This document shows, piece by piece, positions 45,519 to 54,197 of a DNA stretch of 55,991 bases. The first letter of the stretch is position 1; every line of letters starts with the position of its first letter. The stretch is from Vulcanimicrobiota bacterium. Its GTDB lineage: Bacteria; Vulcanimicrobiota; Vulcanimicrobiia; Vulcanimicrobiales; Vulcanimicrobiaceae. A program made the position numbers and the translations under genes. The notes beneath the pieces were generated by a model. That model did not search any database. It saw only the letters and a list, made by a program, of their open reading frames with translations, and was not told the DNA's origin. Location of the stretch: the NCBI GenBank assembly GCA_003140215.1, contig PLJL01000004.1, positions 2,310,863 to 2,366,853 on the forward strand, written 5' to 3'.

Positions 45519-46502
45519 CTACGGCAGCAGCGACAGGTAGTCCGAGCGCAGCTCGGCCTGCAGATTTCGGCCGGCCTCGATCATCGCCGCGTCGCTCCAG
45601 GATCCGCCGGGACCGGACGTCGTCTCATCGAGGCCGGCGACGTGCAGGTACCGAGCCTCGCGACAGTCGCGGCTGTAAACGTCCGCGTGAATGGTCGCAT
45701 AGGGGCCGCTCGGGGCGAACCCGTACGAGAGCGTCTCATTGCTGACCGCATACACGAAGCGATCTGCAGATGAGCACAATGCGGCGAACTCCGCATCGCT
45801 TCTCGTGCGCACGAGAGCCACGGGAATGTCCGGCACGTCGCCGCGCGGCAGCTGCAAAGTCTTCGCCACCACGTTAGCCGAGGCGAAATCGCGGAGTTGC
45901 ATCCAAAGGCTCGTGACGGTCGACGGCGCGATAGGCACGAGATGGCCGGCCGTGTCGCGAGCGTGCACCGTCAGCGGCCCCGCCGCGAACACGATCTCAA
46001 CAGGGATCGCACGGCCCGCTGCTTGGACCCTGAAGCGCGACGCGGCCGTAACGTTCGGCGAAACTGCCGCCGTCGGGGCCGGCGGAATCATGGGAGAGGC
46101 CGCAATCGGCCGCGCGAGCGTGCCCAACGTCGGTTGCACCACGTCACGATGACGGGGGCCGAAAACTGCGTGAGGCGTCCGCCTCGGTGGCGCGACAGGG
46201 GGCGCAATCATCGCCGCCACAGCCGGCAGAGCCAATGCGAGGAGCTCAACGCGGCCCCACGGACCCTTCGAGCGACCGATGCAAGCGGCCGACGCGGGAC
46301 GCGGCTTCTCATGCACCGCCACCTTCTCGCCGTCACAAGTCTTTAGCCACCGTCCGTCGGGCGACAAGAATCCGGTGTAGTTAATTCCGTCTTGTGCGAG
46401 CCGGTATACGGACCCGCCCGCCGCCGCAGCCAGAGGCGCGACCGCGAGCGCAAGCGCAAGCGACGCGGCAGCGGCGATTCGACAGCTGACATACGGCGTC
46501 AT
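45519..46502 (-). CDS. Secreted hypothetical protein
   Basis: A 327-residue protein with a signal peptide (RIAAAASLALALAVAPLAAAAG). Early residues include GFLSPDGRWLKTCDGEKVAV; a second hydrophobic stretch (VELLALALPAVAAMIAPPVAP) at about 85-105 could be a helix. The C-terminal ~180 residues look beta-rich (TVHARDTAGHLVPI, VYSRDCREARYLHV). No family recognised. It starts eight bases after the upstream membrane protein stop, forming a two-gene unit upstream of dnaE. Codon and base use resemble the neighbours. Confidence 0.65.
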   Translation of the reverse strand: MTPYVSCRIAAAASLALALAVAPLAAAAGGSVYRLAQDGINYTGFLSPDGRWLKTCDGEKVAVHEKPRPASAACIGRSKGPWGRVELLALALPAVAAMIAPPVAPPRRTPHAVFGPRHRDVVQPTLGTLARPIAASPMIPPAPTAAVSPNVTAASRFRVQAAGRAIPVEIVFAAGPLTVHARDTAGHLVPIAPSTVTSLWMQLRDFASANVVAKTLQLPRGDVPDIPVALVRTRSDAEFAALCSSADRFVYAVSNETLSYGFAPSGPYATIHADVYSRDCREARYLHVAGLDETTSGPGGSWSDAAMIEAGRNLQAELRSDYLSLLP

Positions 46503-46509
46503 GGCGGCG

Positions 46510-47316
46510 TCAGCACGCCGGGGTAGCCGACGGGACGGCGGAGCCCCCGGATTCCGGCGAGGGCGCGGGCGTAGGCTTGCCAATGTATTTCCCTATCAGG
46601 ATTGCGGCAGTCGCAACGTAGTCGCCGGGTTGAATCGTGATGAGGTGACCTTCGTGGAGGAATCTCCCGTCTGTACACGGTTGCGTGAGGACCACCAAAC
46701 CTTTTTCGCTGTGTGCGACGACACGCAGTCCCTTGGCATCATTTTCGTGCAACATGAAGTCCAGGAATGTCTCACGGTCAACCACGTGTTTGAACGTTTC
46801 GCGCGCTTTGTTGGTAAAAAAAACTCGCGTGCGAATGGCGTCGCTTTGGACGCGCAACGCGAGCACTGCATCTTGCGCTGCCGATCGGGCGGCGAGGTCG
46901 AGGACGAGGAACACCGCCACGACGCCGAGGATCACGACGGCGTAACGCGCGTTTGTGAACCGGTTCAACATGTGCGGCCAGCGCGCGGCCGCAACGGAAG
47001 CAGCGGCGATCAAGACGAGCAACGCCGCAGCCCATACCGCATTGTCGCTCAGCACCGCGTAGGCGTAAACCGCCATTTGGGGCAGAGCCGAGTTGTCACC
47101 GGAATCCGCAATCCCCTGAAGCGCGGTCAGAAAGTAATCGCGGTACAAGATACCGGTGAAGAACAGAAAGATCCCGATGATAGCCGCGACGTCGCGGGCC
47201 AGCGTGATCGCGTCCTTGATGTGCGTGCCTGCTTCGGGCGCGGCGCCGCCGTCCACTCCGGGCTGAGCCGCGGCCCCCGGCTTGGCTGGCGCACTGGCCT
47301 TCTCGTCGTCACCCAT
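46510..47316 (-). CDS. Membrane protein of unknown function
   Basis: A 268-residue protein. A disordered Ala/Pro head is followed by three likely transmembrane helices (AAIIGIFLFFTGILY; AVWAAALLVLIAAASVAAA; YAVVILGVVAVFLVLDLAA), then a soluble domain (residues ~140-240) with TRVFFTNKARETFKHVVDRE, and a Pro/Ser tail with a last Cys. Fewer GC-rich codons than the neighbours are seen in the middle section. No family recognised. Paired with the secreted protein downstream. The facing 186-base gap to sdhA holds the divergent promoters. Confidence 0.65.
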   Translation of the reverse strand: MGDDEKASAPAKPGAAAQPGVDGGAAPEAGTHIKDAITLARDVAAIIGIFLFFTGILYRDYFLTALQGIADSGDNSALPQMAVYAYAVLSDNAVWAAALLVLIAAASVAAARWPHMLNRFTNARYAVVILGVVAVFLVLDLAARSAAQDAVLALRVQSDAIRTRVFFTNKARETFKHVVDRETFLDFMLHENDAKGLRVVAHSEKGLVVLTQPCTDGRFLHEGHLITIQPGDYVATAAILIGKYIGKPTPAPSPESGGSAVPSATPAC

Positions 47317-47502
47317 CGATGCGCTCCCACCGGACGCTCGCGACTAATACTGGCCGTCTTCTTACCCAAACCGAGCAAGCCTGCCCGGACGGGCCCGGAA
47401 GCCTGGAGGCAGCGTGCGACGAAGGTGGTGCGCTGCGGAAAAGATTTCCGTATAGACTTGGTCTGAACACGACCTCGAAGGTAGAGGGGCGCAAACACAC
47501 AG

Positions 47503-49185
47503 GTGATCAAGCACGACATCGTCGTGGTCGGCGGGGGGCTGGCCGGCATGCGAGCCGCCGTCGAGGCGGCGGAACGCGGAGCCGACGTCGCGATCGTCTC
47601 CAAGATGCATCCGGTCCGCAGCCACTCGGGGGCGGCGCAAGGCGGGATCAATGCAGCGCTAGGCAATCGCGAGGACGACTCGCCGGAGAACCACGCCTTC
47701 GACTGCGTCAAGGGCTCGGACTACCTGGGGGACCAGGACGCCATCGAAGCGATGGCCGACGACGCCCCGCGGCAGATCATCTGGCTCGAGCACCGCGGCT
47801 GCATCTTCTCCCGCATGCCCGACGGGCGCATCGCGCAGCGCCCGTTCGGCGGGGCCGGCTCGGCGCGGACCTGCTACTCCGCCGACGTTACCGGGCTGGT
47901 CATTCTGCACACCCTGTGGGAGCAGCTCGAGCGCTTCGGCGTCAAGGTCTACGAGGAGTACTTCGCCACGGCCCTGTGCGTCGAAGACGGCATCGGCAGC
48001 GGGCTGGTCGCCTACAACATGCGCAACGGCGAGCTCGAGCTCGTCACCGCCAAGGCGACGATCTTCGCGACCGGCGGCCTGGGCCGGGCCTACCGCAAGA
48101 CCACCAACGGCTACGCCTCGACAGCCGACGGTACGGCGATCGCCTACCGCGCCGGCATCCCGCTCATGGACATGGAGTTCGTCCAGTTTCATCCGACCTC
48201 GCTCAAAGAGAACGGCGTCCTGCTCTCCGAGGCGGCGCGCGGTGAGGGCGCCTACCTGCTCAATGCCGAGGGCGAGCGCTTCATGTTCAAGTACGCCCCG
48301 ACCAAGGGCGAGCTGGCGTCGCGCGACGTGGTCAGCCGGGCGGAGTGGACCGAGATTCAGGAAGGGCGCGGCGTCGACGGCTGCGTCTTCCTCGACCTGC
48401 GCCACCTCGGGCGCGAGAAGATCCTCGAGCGCCTGCCGCAGATCCGCGAGCTCGCGCTCGACGCCACCGGCAAGGACGCGATCGAAACGCCGATCCCGAT
48501 CCTGCCCGGCATGCACTACGCGATGGGTGGGATCGAGACCGACAAGTTCGGGGCAACGCGAATCCCGGGCGTCTACGCCGCCGGCGAGTGTGCGTGCGTC
48601 TCGGTCCACGGCGCGAATCGTCTGGGCGGCAACTCGCTGCTGGAGACCATCGTCTTCGGCGCGCGTTCGGCCCGACACGCGGCCGACTACATCAAAGGCC
48701 TCGAGGTCAAACCCTCGACCAAAACGCTCCAAGCCGAGCGCGACCGGATCGACGGGATTCTGGCGCGCACCGGCGGCGAACGGCACAGCCAGGTCCGTAA
48801 GGCCGTCAACAACGCGATGAGCGATCACGCTTTCATTTTCCGCGACGACGCCAACCTGCGGGCCGGGATGGACGAGTTGCGCCAAGCGCGCGAGATGGCC
48901 CAAACCATGACCGTGCAGGACAAGTCCAAGACGTTCAACACCGACCTCATCGGGTTGCTCGAAACGGAGTGCCTCGCCGACATCGCTCAGCCCATCGTTC
49001 TGGGCGCGATCAACCGCCAAGAGTCGCGCGGCGCGCAGGCGCGCACCGACTTCCCCGAGCGCGACGACGAGAAGTGGATGGTCCATACCCTGATGCGGTA
49101 CAAGGGTCCGACGACCGACCCCGAACCCGACTACTCGCGCAAGGTCGTGACCACCAAGTGGCAGCCGACCGTCCGGAGCTATTAG
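47503..49185 (+). CDS. sdhA: Succinate dehydrogenase / fumarate reductase flavoprotein subunit
   Basis: A 560-residue flavoprotein. [21 protein letters not shown] binds ADP of [14 protein letters not shown] holds the His that covalently binds [12 protein letters not shown] and [13 protein letters not shown] complete the active site. GTG start at 47503 behind GAGGGG. It oxidises succinate in the TCA cycle or reduces fumarate. Four bases later sdhB begins. No Tat signal is present, so the complex faces the cytoplasm. Direction of the reaction cannot be told from sequence. Confidence 0.96.
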   Translation: MIKHDIVVVGGGLAGMRAAVEAAERGADVAIVSKMHPVRSHSGAAQGGINAALGNREDDSPENHAFDCVKGSDYLGDQDAIEAMADDAPRQIIWLEHRGCIFSRMPDGRIAQRPFGGAGSARTCYSADVTGLVILHTLWEQLERFGVKVYEEYFATALCVEDGIGSGLVAYNMRNGELELVTAKATIFATGGLGRAYRKTTNGYASTADGTAIAYRAGIPLMDMEFVQFHPTSLKENGVLLSEAARGEGAYLLNAEGERFMFKYAPTKGELASRDVVSRAEWTEIQEGRGVDGCVFLDLRHLGREKILERLPQIRELALDATGKDAIETPIPILPGMHYAMGGIETDKFGATRIPGVYAAGECACVSVHGANRLGGNSLLETIVFGARSARHAADYIKGLEVKPSTKTLQAERDRIDGILARTGGERHSQVRKAVNNAMSDHAFIFRDDANLRAGMDELRQAREMAQTMTVQDKSKTFNTDLIGLLETECLADIAQPIVLGAINRQESRGAQARTDFPERDDEKWMVHTLMRYKGPTTDPEPDYSRKVVTTKWQPTVRSY

Positions 49186-49189
49186 CCCC

Positions 49190-50146
49190 ATGGCCTACAC
49201 CCTAGACATCTTTCGTTTCGACCAGGGGACCGACGAGGTTCCGCATCGGGATCGCGTCGAGATCACCGAGCTGCCCGAGACGGCGACCGTCCTCGACGCG
49301 CTCGAGCACGCCAAGGCGGAGATCGACGGCTCGATCACCTTCCGCCGCTCGTGTCGCTCGGCGATCTGCGGCTCGTGCTCGATGAACATCAACGGGACGA
49401 CCGGCCTGGCGTGCAAGACGCCGGTGCGCACCGTGCTGCGGTCGGACCGGTCGATCGCGATCGACCCGATGCCCAACTTCCAGCCCATGCGCGATCTGGT
49501 CGTCCACATGGATCCGTTCTGGGACAAGTACACCCGTCTCAAACCGTACCTGCAGCCCAAGGACAAGGACGAGGATCACGCGACTGAAAGGCGTGTCTCG
49601 CCCGAGGACATGAAGAAGCTCGTCGCGGTCGCCAACTGCGTGATGTGCGCGACCTGTTATGCGCTGTGTCCGGTCGTTTCCGTCGATCCGGCATTCGCCG
49701 GCCCGGCGGCGATCGCGTACGCCTTCCGCTTCATCGAAGACGTCCGGGATTCCAAGCGCAAGGAGCGCGCCGCGCAGATCAGCGACGACTACCTGTGGCT
49801 GTGCGCGCATTGCTACGCCTGTTCGTACTGCCCCAAACACGTCGATCCCCACGACGACATCATCGCGGTGAAGCGCGCCACGATCGAAGAGGGGATCACC
49901 GACGCCGCCGGCCCGCGCCATGCGCTGGTCGTCGCCAAGACGATCAAGGCCACCGGGATGCTCCACGAGACCGAGGTCATCCAAGGGACCGTCGGGCGCT
50001 TCAACATCAAGGGCCTCATCAAGGTCGCACCGCTGGGGATCCGTCTGGCGCTGGCCGGGAAGCTGCCGCCGATGTTCCTCAAACCCGTTCCGAAGGTCGA
50101 TGAGATTCGGACCATCTTCGAGACCCTGGAGGCTCCAACACTCTGA
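49190..50146 (+). CDS. sdhB: Succinate dehydrogenase / fumarate reductase iron-sulfur subunit
   Basis: A 318-residue iron-sulfur protein, longer than common SdhB (~240). The [2Fe-2S] ligands are C55, C60, C63 and C75 (SCRSAICGSC, ACKT). Then CVMCATCYALCP and CAHCYACSYCPKHVDP bind the other clusters; the second motif is of the CxxCxxxCP type with an extra Cys rather than the common [3Fe-4S] spacing. The C-terminal ~80 residues extend beyond classical forms, fitting the SdhE-linked type. It shares a base with the sdhE start (TGATG). Confidence 0.94.
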   Translation: MAYTLDIFRFDQGTDEVPHRDRVEITELPETATVLDALEHAKAEIDGSITFRRSCRSAICGSCSMNINGTTGLACKTPVRTVLRSDRSIAIDPMPNFQPMRDLVVHMDPFWDKYTRLKPYLQPKDKDEDHATERRVSPEDMKKLVAVANCVMCATCYALCPVVSVDPAFAGPAAIAYAFRFIEDVRDSKRKERAAQISDDYLWLCAHCYACSYCPKHVDPHDDIIAVKRATIEEGITDAAGPRHALVVAKTIKATGMLHETEVIQGTVGRFNIKGLIKVAPLGIRLALAGKLPPMFLKPVPKVDEIRTIFETLEAPTL

Positions 50147-51096
50147 TGCCTGCAACACTGGAAAAGCCCGTCATCAAGGGCAAGTCGAAGTCGGCGCAGA
50201 TGCGCAAGTACGGGTTCTTCCCGGGCTGCGTCGCCAAAGAGTCGTGCAAGGAGCTGTTCAACTCCACCATGCTCCTGGCCGACCGGCTGGGCATCGAGCT
50301 CGTCGAGCTCACCGCCGCATCGTGCTGCGGGGCATCGGTGCTCAACGACACCAACCGTGACGTCGCGCGCGTGCTCAACGCGCGGACCTACGCGCAGGCC
50401 GAGGCGCTGGGCCTCGACGACGTGATCACGATCTGCTCGACCTGCACCGGCCACATGCGCGCCGCGAACAAAGAGCTGCTCGAGAACGAAAGCCACATGG
50501 GCCAGGCCAACGCGATCCTCGGAAAGTTCGGCGCGAAGTACGAGGGCAACGTGATCGTGCGCCATCTGTTGTGGCTGCTCATCGACGACATCGGTCTGGA
50601 CGAGCTGTCGAAGATGGTCGTCAACCCGCTCAACGGGCTCAAGGTCGCCGCGTTCTATGGTTGCCACATCATCCGGCCCGAGTCGGTCAACGGCTGGGAG
50701 TCGGCGCGCAACCCGCACTCGCTCGAAGACCTCATCGTCGCACTCGGCGGCGAAGCCATCGACTACGCCGGACGCACGCGCTGCTGCGGCTTCCACGTGC
50801 AGCTCGAGAAGGACGGCATCGCGCCCAACATGGTCGGCCAGAACATGCGTATGGCCAAGGACGCCGGCGCCGAGGCTGTGATCACGCCGTGCCCGCTGTG
50901 CCACCTTGCGCTCGACGGCTATCAGGCCGATTCGGTCGCGCGCTGGGGCCGCACCGATCTCCCGATCTTCCATCTCCCGCAGCTCGTCGCACTGGCGCTG
51001 GGCGTCGACCCGTCGACGCTGGGGATGAACAAGCACATCATCACGCCGGGCCTGGTGCTCCAACAGCACGACCTCGCCCCCGCCCACGTCGCCTAG
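50146..51096 (+). CDS. sdhE: Cysteine-rich CCG-domain subunit of a non-classical succinate dehydrogenase
   Basis: A 316-residue protein with two CCG modules (GC... then SCCGAS then CSTC; YGC... then RCCGF then CPLC), as in HdrB and the SdhE/MfrE subunits. These modules hold an unusual [4Fe-4S] cluster and link the electron chain to quinone, replacing the usual haem-bearing membrane anchors SdhC/SdhD. The anchor genes are indeed absent here. The three genes overlap or touch, forming the sdhA-sdhB-sdhE operon. No transmembrane helix; peripheral membrane binding is likely. Confidence 0.88.
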   Translation: MPATLEKPVIKGKSKSAQMRKYGFFPGCVAKESCKELFNSTMLLADRLGIELVELTAASCCGASVLNDTNRDVARVLNARTYAQAEALGLDDVITICSTCTGHMRAANKELLENESHMGQANAILGKFGAKYEGNVIVRHLLWLLIDDIGLDELSKMVVNPLNGLKVAAFYGCHIIRPESVNGWESARNPHSLEDLIVALGGEAIDYAGRTRCCGFHVQLEKDGIAPNMVGQNMRMAKDAGAEAVITPCPLCHLALDGYQADSVARWGRTDLPIFHLPQLVALALGVDPSTLGMNKHIITPGLVLQQHDLAPAHVA

Positions 51097-51217
51097 CGCT
51101 CGGTCCAGGACCGCTCGAACGGTAACAGCGCGGCGGTTCCCGCTGGTTACCGGTGGATGGCATCCTAGGGGCACTCCCTCGAGCCCCCGCGCTGCGCGGG
51201 ATCGGACGTTAGCGACG

Positions 51218-51367
51218 ATGGCCGGCATAATGACCTTCCCCACGATCAAGGAAGCGCTGCACGCGGGATTCCACGTGTACGACCGGACGGAGAACGGCTA
51301 TCTGGTTCGCACCCGCACAGCGGGCGGTTTTGCCCTAGCGCTCGTGGTCGTGCGCCGGGGGGTCTAG
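51218..51367 (+). CDS. Small conserved-looking 49-residue protein
   Basis: MTFPTIKEALHAGFHVYDR then GYLVRTRTAGGFALALVVV; an amphipathic first half and hydrophobic end. The composition looks coding. A second ATG lies four codons in (MTFPTIKEAL), also possible as the start. Its TAG overlaps the stop of the convergent 38-residue gene (bases 51364-51367, CTAG). Function unknown. Confidence 0.55.
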   Translation: MAGIMTFPTIKEALHAGFHVYDRTENGYLVRTRTAGGFALALVVVRRGV

Positions 51368-51480
51368 CCCCGCGGCCGGCCGTTGCGGCGTTCTTCGATG
51401 AAGCCGCCCCAGAAGATCAGGCCGACCAGAATGACGCTGAGCGCGACGAGCGACCACGGAATCAACCAATACGACGGCAC
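51364..51480 (-). CDS. Small single-helix membrane protein (38 residues)
   Basis: GTG at 51480 with AAGGGAG four bases upstream. The product has one strong transmembrane helix (WSLVALSVILVGLIFWGGFI) and a charged end (EERRNGRPRG), typical of small accessory membrane subunits. It overlaps the facing 49-residue gene at the stop. Confidence 0.55.
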   Translation of the reverse strand: MPSYWLIPWSLVALSVILVGLIFWGGFIEERRNGRPRG

Positions 51481-51563
51481 ACGGCTCCCTTCGCCGCTCC
51501 GATTCCGGCCCCTCGGGCCGGCCTTGCGCGGTGACGGCGTCCGCGCGGGTACGGCAGGACCAC

Positions 51564-52103
51564 ATGAGACTTTTCGTCGCGGCCGATCTCGACGACGCAT
51601 CGCGTGAGGCGTGCGCGGGTGTCGCCGGGAGCCTACGCGAGCGTGGTTGGCCGGGGCGCTGGGTGGCGCCTGAAAACTACCACCTCACCGTCGCCTTTCT
51701 CGGATCCGTCGATCCCGCCCGACTGCCCGAAGTCCTCGAGGCGGTGCGGGTCGCCGCGCCACGGGTGACGGCGTTCGAGGTTCCGCTCGACACGGTCGGC
51801 GCGTTTCCGAACGCTCGCCGTCCGCGCGTCGTGTGGGTCGGCCCGGGTGTACCGGTGCCGACATTCGGGACACTCTGCAGCGTCGTACGCAGCGAGCTTG
51901 CGGCGCTGGGGTTCACCTTCGAACCGCACGCCGACGCGCACGTGACGTTGGCCCGCGCCGCCGGTCCGACCGTCGCGCTTCCAGCCGTCGACCCGCCGCG
52001 CATCGCACCACTTCGAATCGCCGAGCTGACGATCTACGAGTCGTTCACCGAACGCGCCGGCGCTCGGTACCAAGTCGTGGAGCGTTTCAGGCTCGCCGAC
52101 TAG
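51564..52103 (+). CDS. thpR: RNA 2',3'-cyclic phosphodiesterase
   Basis: A 179-residue 2H phosphodiesterase of the LigT/ThpR family. The two catalytic HxTx motifs are HLTV (H40) and HVTL (H126), with MRLFVAADLDD at the start. It opens 2',3'-cyclic phosphates on RNA ends, or joins tRNA halves in vitro. AGGA before the ATG at 51564 supports this start. Its TAG overlaps the stop of the convergent membrane gene (CTAG, 52100-52103). Confidence 0.93.
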   Translation: MRLFVAADLDDASREACAGVAGSLRERGWPGRWVAPENYHLTVAFLGSVDPARLPEVLEAVRVAAPRVTAFEVPLDTVGAFPNARRPRVVWVGPGVPVPTFGTLCSVVRSELAALGFTFEPHADAHVTLARAAGPTVALPAVDPPRIAPLRIAELTIYESFTERAGARYQVVERFRLAD

Positions 52104-52639
52104 CGGCGCGCTCCGCGGAGACCGAAGAACGCGAACAGCGCCGCGATAGCGATGAGAACGGTGCCGACCCACGGCATCTCGGAATCGGCCGTCGCGGAGA
52201 CGTCCGGCGCGGAGACCGTCTCGGCCGAGGAGCTCCCCGAAGCGACACGCACGAGCTTGCCGCGAAACAGTTGCGCGCGCGCCGGAGCACCCGACCGGAC
52301 GCTCTCGACGAAGTCGCGGCCATCGGAGCCGTCGAGGTCGTCGCTGTGCATGCTCCCATCGGCGAAGCGCAGGTACGCGTAGGGCGTGCGGCTGGGCGGG
52401 CGGCCCCACGGGCCCATGCGCATCTCGGCGACCAGGACGGTCGCGGTGACGACGGTGCAGTCACCGGGCGGCGCAGCGGCCGTCAACGCAGCGGTGCAGC
52501 TTGGATCGGTGCGGAACGCGTTTGCCGCCGCGCCGTCGCGTGGCGCCAGTTGATTGCCCGATATCACGAACCCGACGCCCAGCGCGAAGAACCCGATCGC
52601 AAAGACCAGACATGCGCAGCCGTTGAGCGTCAGACGCAC
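52100..52639 (-). CDS. Two-helix membrane protein (hypothetical)
   Basis: A 179-residue protein with a helix at each end (LVFAIGFFALGVGFVISGN; VGTVLIAIAALFAFFGLRG) and an extracytoplasmic loop of ~120 residues holding two cysteines. GTG start at 52639, seven bases after GGAG. The layout resembles DUF3592-type proteins but I cannot confirm this. It lies just downstream of the dioxygenase-like gene. Confidence 0.6.
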   Translation of the reverse strand: MRLTLNGCACLVFAIGFFALGVGFVISGNQLAPRDGAAANAFRTDPSCTAALTAAAPPGDCTVVTATVLVAEMRMGPWGRPPSRTPYAYLRFADGSMHSDDLDGSDGRDFVESVRSGAPARAQLFRGKLVRVASGSSSAETVSAPDVSATADSEMPWVGTVLIAIAALFAFFGLRGARR

Positions 52640-52660
52640 CAGTGACTCCGCGCCGGGGCG

Positions 52661-53896
52661 CTAGGTGCCGGCGGGCTGCGCGACCCAGCTCCGGAAATAC
52701 TGCGCGTCTTCGACCCCGCTCACCGTTTCGGCGACGCGGAGCGGACCGTAAGCGTCGATCGCGACCGCTAGCTCGTCGGTGAACGTCTTGCCCAGCGACG
52801 CTTCCACGGCGCCGGGCTGCGGGCCGTGCGGTGCGCCGGCGGCGTGCAGCGTCACCGACTTCTCCTCGATGCCGCGTCGCGACATGAAGTTGCCTGATGC
52901 GTAGTAGATGATCTCGTCACAGTCAACCGACGAGTGGTTGTACGGCGCCGGCACCGCGAGCGGGTGATAGTCGAACATGCGCGGCGCGAACAGGATGAAC
53001 GCGGCGCCGGGGGCGTCCCAGATCTGGTGCGACGACGGCGGCTGGTGCAGTTTCCCGGTGACCGGCGAGTACTCGTCGGCGCTGAACGCCCACGGATAGC
53101 AGTAGCCGTCCCACCCGACGACGTCGAAGGGATGGTTCGCGACGACGTACTTCGCGTTGCGCCCCTTGGCGCTGACGCGCACCTCGAATTCGCCCGTCGC
53201 ATCGACCGGATCCCCGAGGACCGGCGCGCGGAAGTCGCGCTCGTAGTACGGCGCGTGCTCGGCCAGCTGCCCGAAATCGTTGCGGAACTTGCGCGGGATC
53301 GTGATCTGCCCCGACGACTCGGCAACCAAGAGCGTCGTCGGCGTACGCGGTTGCAGCCGGTACGTCGTCCCCATCGGCACATACAGGTAGTCGTGCGCGC
53401 GATACCCGAGCACGCCGAATGTCGACTCGAGCACTCCGTCGCCGGCTTGCACGAACAGCATCTCGTCACCGCCGGCGTTGCGGAAGAAATACTCCATCGG
53501 CTCGGTCACGACCGCGGTCGAGAGGACGATGTCGTCGTTGCCGACCAGCGCGACGCGCGCGTCGACCGCATCGCCGGTCAGCGTCGCGCGGCCGGTGAAC
53601 CAATGCCGGTTGCGGACCGGGTCGTTGGGGAGGAAGCGCACCAGTGGGCGCTGCCACGGGGCTACGTCCAGCGTCGCGGTCGGCGGCCGCAGGTGGTACG
53701 CCAGCGAGTAGACGCTCTCGAACCCCTTCGTCGACATGAGCTCTTCGGCGTACAACCCGCCGTCCGGCGTGCGAAACTGCACGTGCCGCTTCTCCGGCAG
53801 ACGCCCCTGACGAACGTAGAAGGCCACGCCGAATCCTTCACCGAGCGGAGCGACGAACCTCGGTCGGCGAACGAACCGCTCGTGGACGTGCCCCAC
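52661..53896 (-). CDS. hmgA: Homogentisate 1,2-dioxygenase
   Basis: A 411-residue cupin-fold dioxygenase that opens homogentisate in tyrosine breakdown. The iron ligand region NHSSVDCDEII (His and Glu) and the later HGPQPG His are present, as are YVPMGTTYRLQ, HPFDVVGWDGYCYPWAF and MFDYHPLAVPAPY. The start (GTG at 53896) lacks a clear Shine-Dalgarno. Fumarylacetoacetase and maleylacetoacetate isomerase genes are not next to it here, so the pathway may be split, or this enzyme may use a related substrate. Confidence 0.88.
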   Translation of the reverse strand: MGHVHERFVRRPRFVAPLGEGFGVAFYVRQGRLPEKRHVQFRTPDGGLYAEELMSTKGFESVYSLAYHLRPPTATLDVAPWQRPLVRFLPNDPVRNRHWFTGRATLTGDAVDARVALVGNDDIVLSTAVVTEPMEYFFRNAGGDEMLFVQAGDGVLESTFGVLGYRAHDYLYVPMGTTYRLQPRTPTTLLVAESSGQITIPRKFRNDFGQLAEHAPYYERDFRAPVLGDPVDATGEFEVRVSAKGRNAKYVVANHPFDVVGWDGYCYPWAFSADEYSPVTGKLHQPPSSHQIWDAPGAAFILFAPRMFDYHPLAVPAPYNHSSVDCDEIIYYASGNFMSRRGIEEKSVTLHAAGAPHGPQPGAVEASLGKTFTDELAVAIDAYGPLRVAETVSGVEDAQYFRSWVAQPAGT

Positions 53897-53958
53897 GACG
53901 ACTGCACGGAGCTCTTGCTCGCTTCCCGGCTACTTCGCTCACGCGGATCCCGCAAGCC

Positions 53959-54150
53959 GTGGTGCTCATCCCGGCACCGCTGGTTCTCGTCCCGGGCTCG
54001 CTGTCGTACGAGAGCTTGCTCTACGTGTTTCAGTCCGACACGACCGACGCGGTCTCCCTCGCCGTGCGCGCGCTGCTCGCCGCGATCCTCATCGTCGCCG
54101 GGTTCCTCACCCCGCAGCTGGTGACACCGCTCCCACTGCGGCGCTCCTGA
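53959..54150 (+). pseudogene. C-terminal fragment of a ThrE/YjjB-type exporter (ThrE_2)
   Basis: The frame encodes RIPQAVVLIPAPLVLVPG then SLSYESLLYVF and one more helix (ALLAAILIVAGFLTP). This resembles the last two helices of YjjB/ThrE_2 (IPMFPGISAYTAM). The first half is missing: the upstream in-frame sequence runs, without a start codon before 53959, into the 5' end of the dioxygenase gene. It could be a remnant, or a short membrane protein with an alternative start. Confidence 0.4.
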
Positions 54151-54197
54151 GCGCCGCCGGCGCGACCGACGGCCGCTCGAACGGGTACGAGCTGGAC

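Noticed and set aside
43768..45540. A 590-codon plus-strand frame opposite dnaE
   Set aside because: dnaE motifs are intact on the minus strand; the opposite frame has the repetitive Val/Asp/Arg pattern of high-GC shadows.
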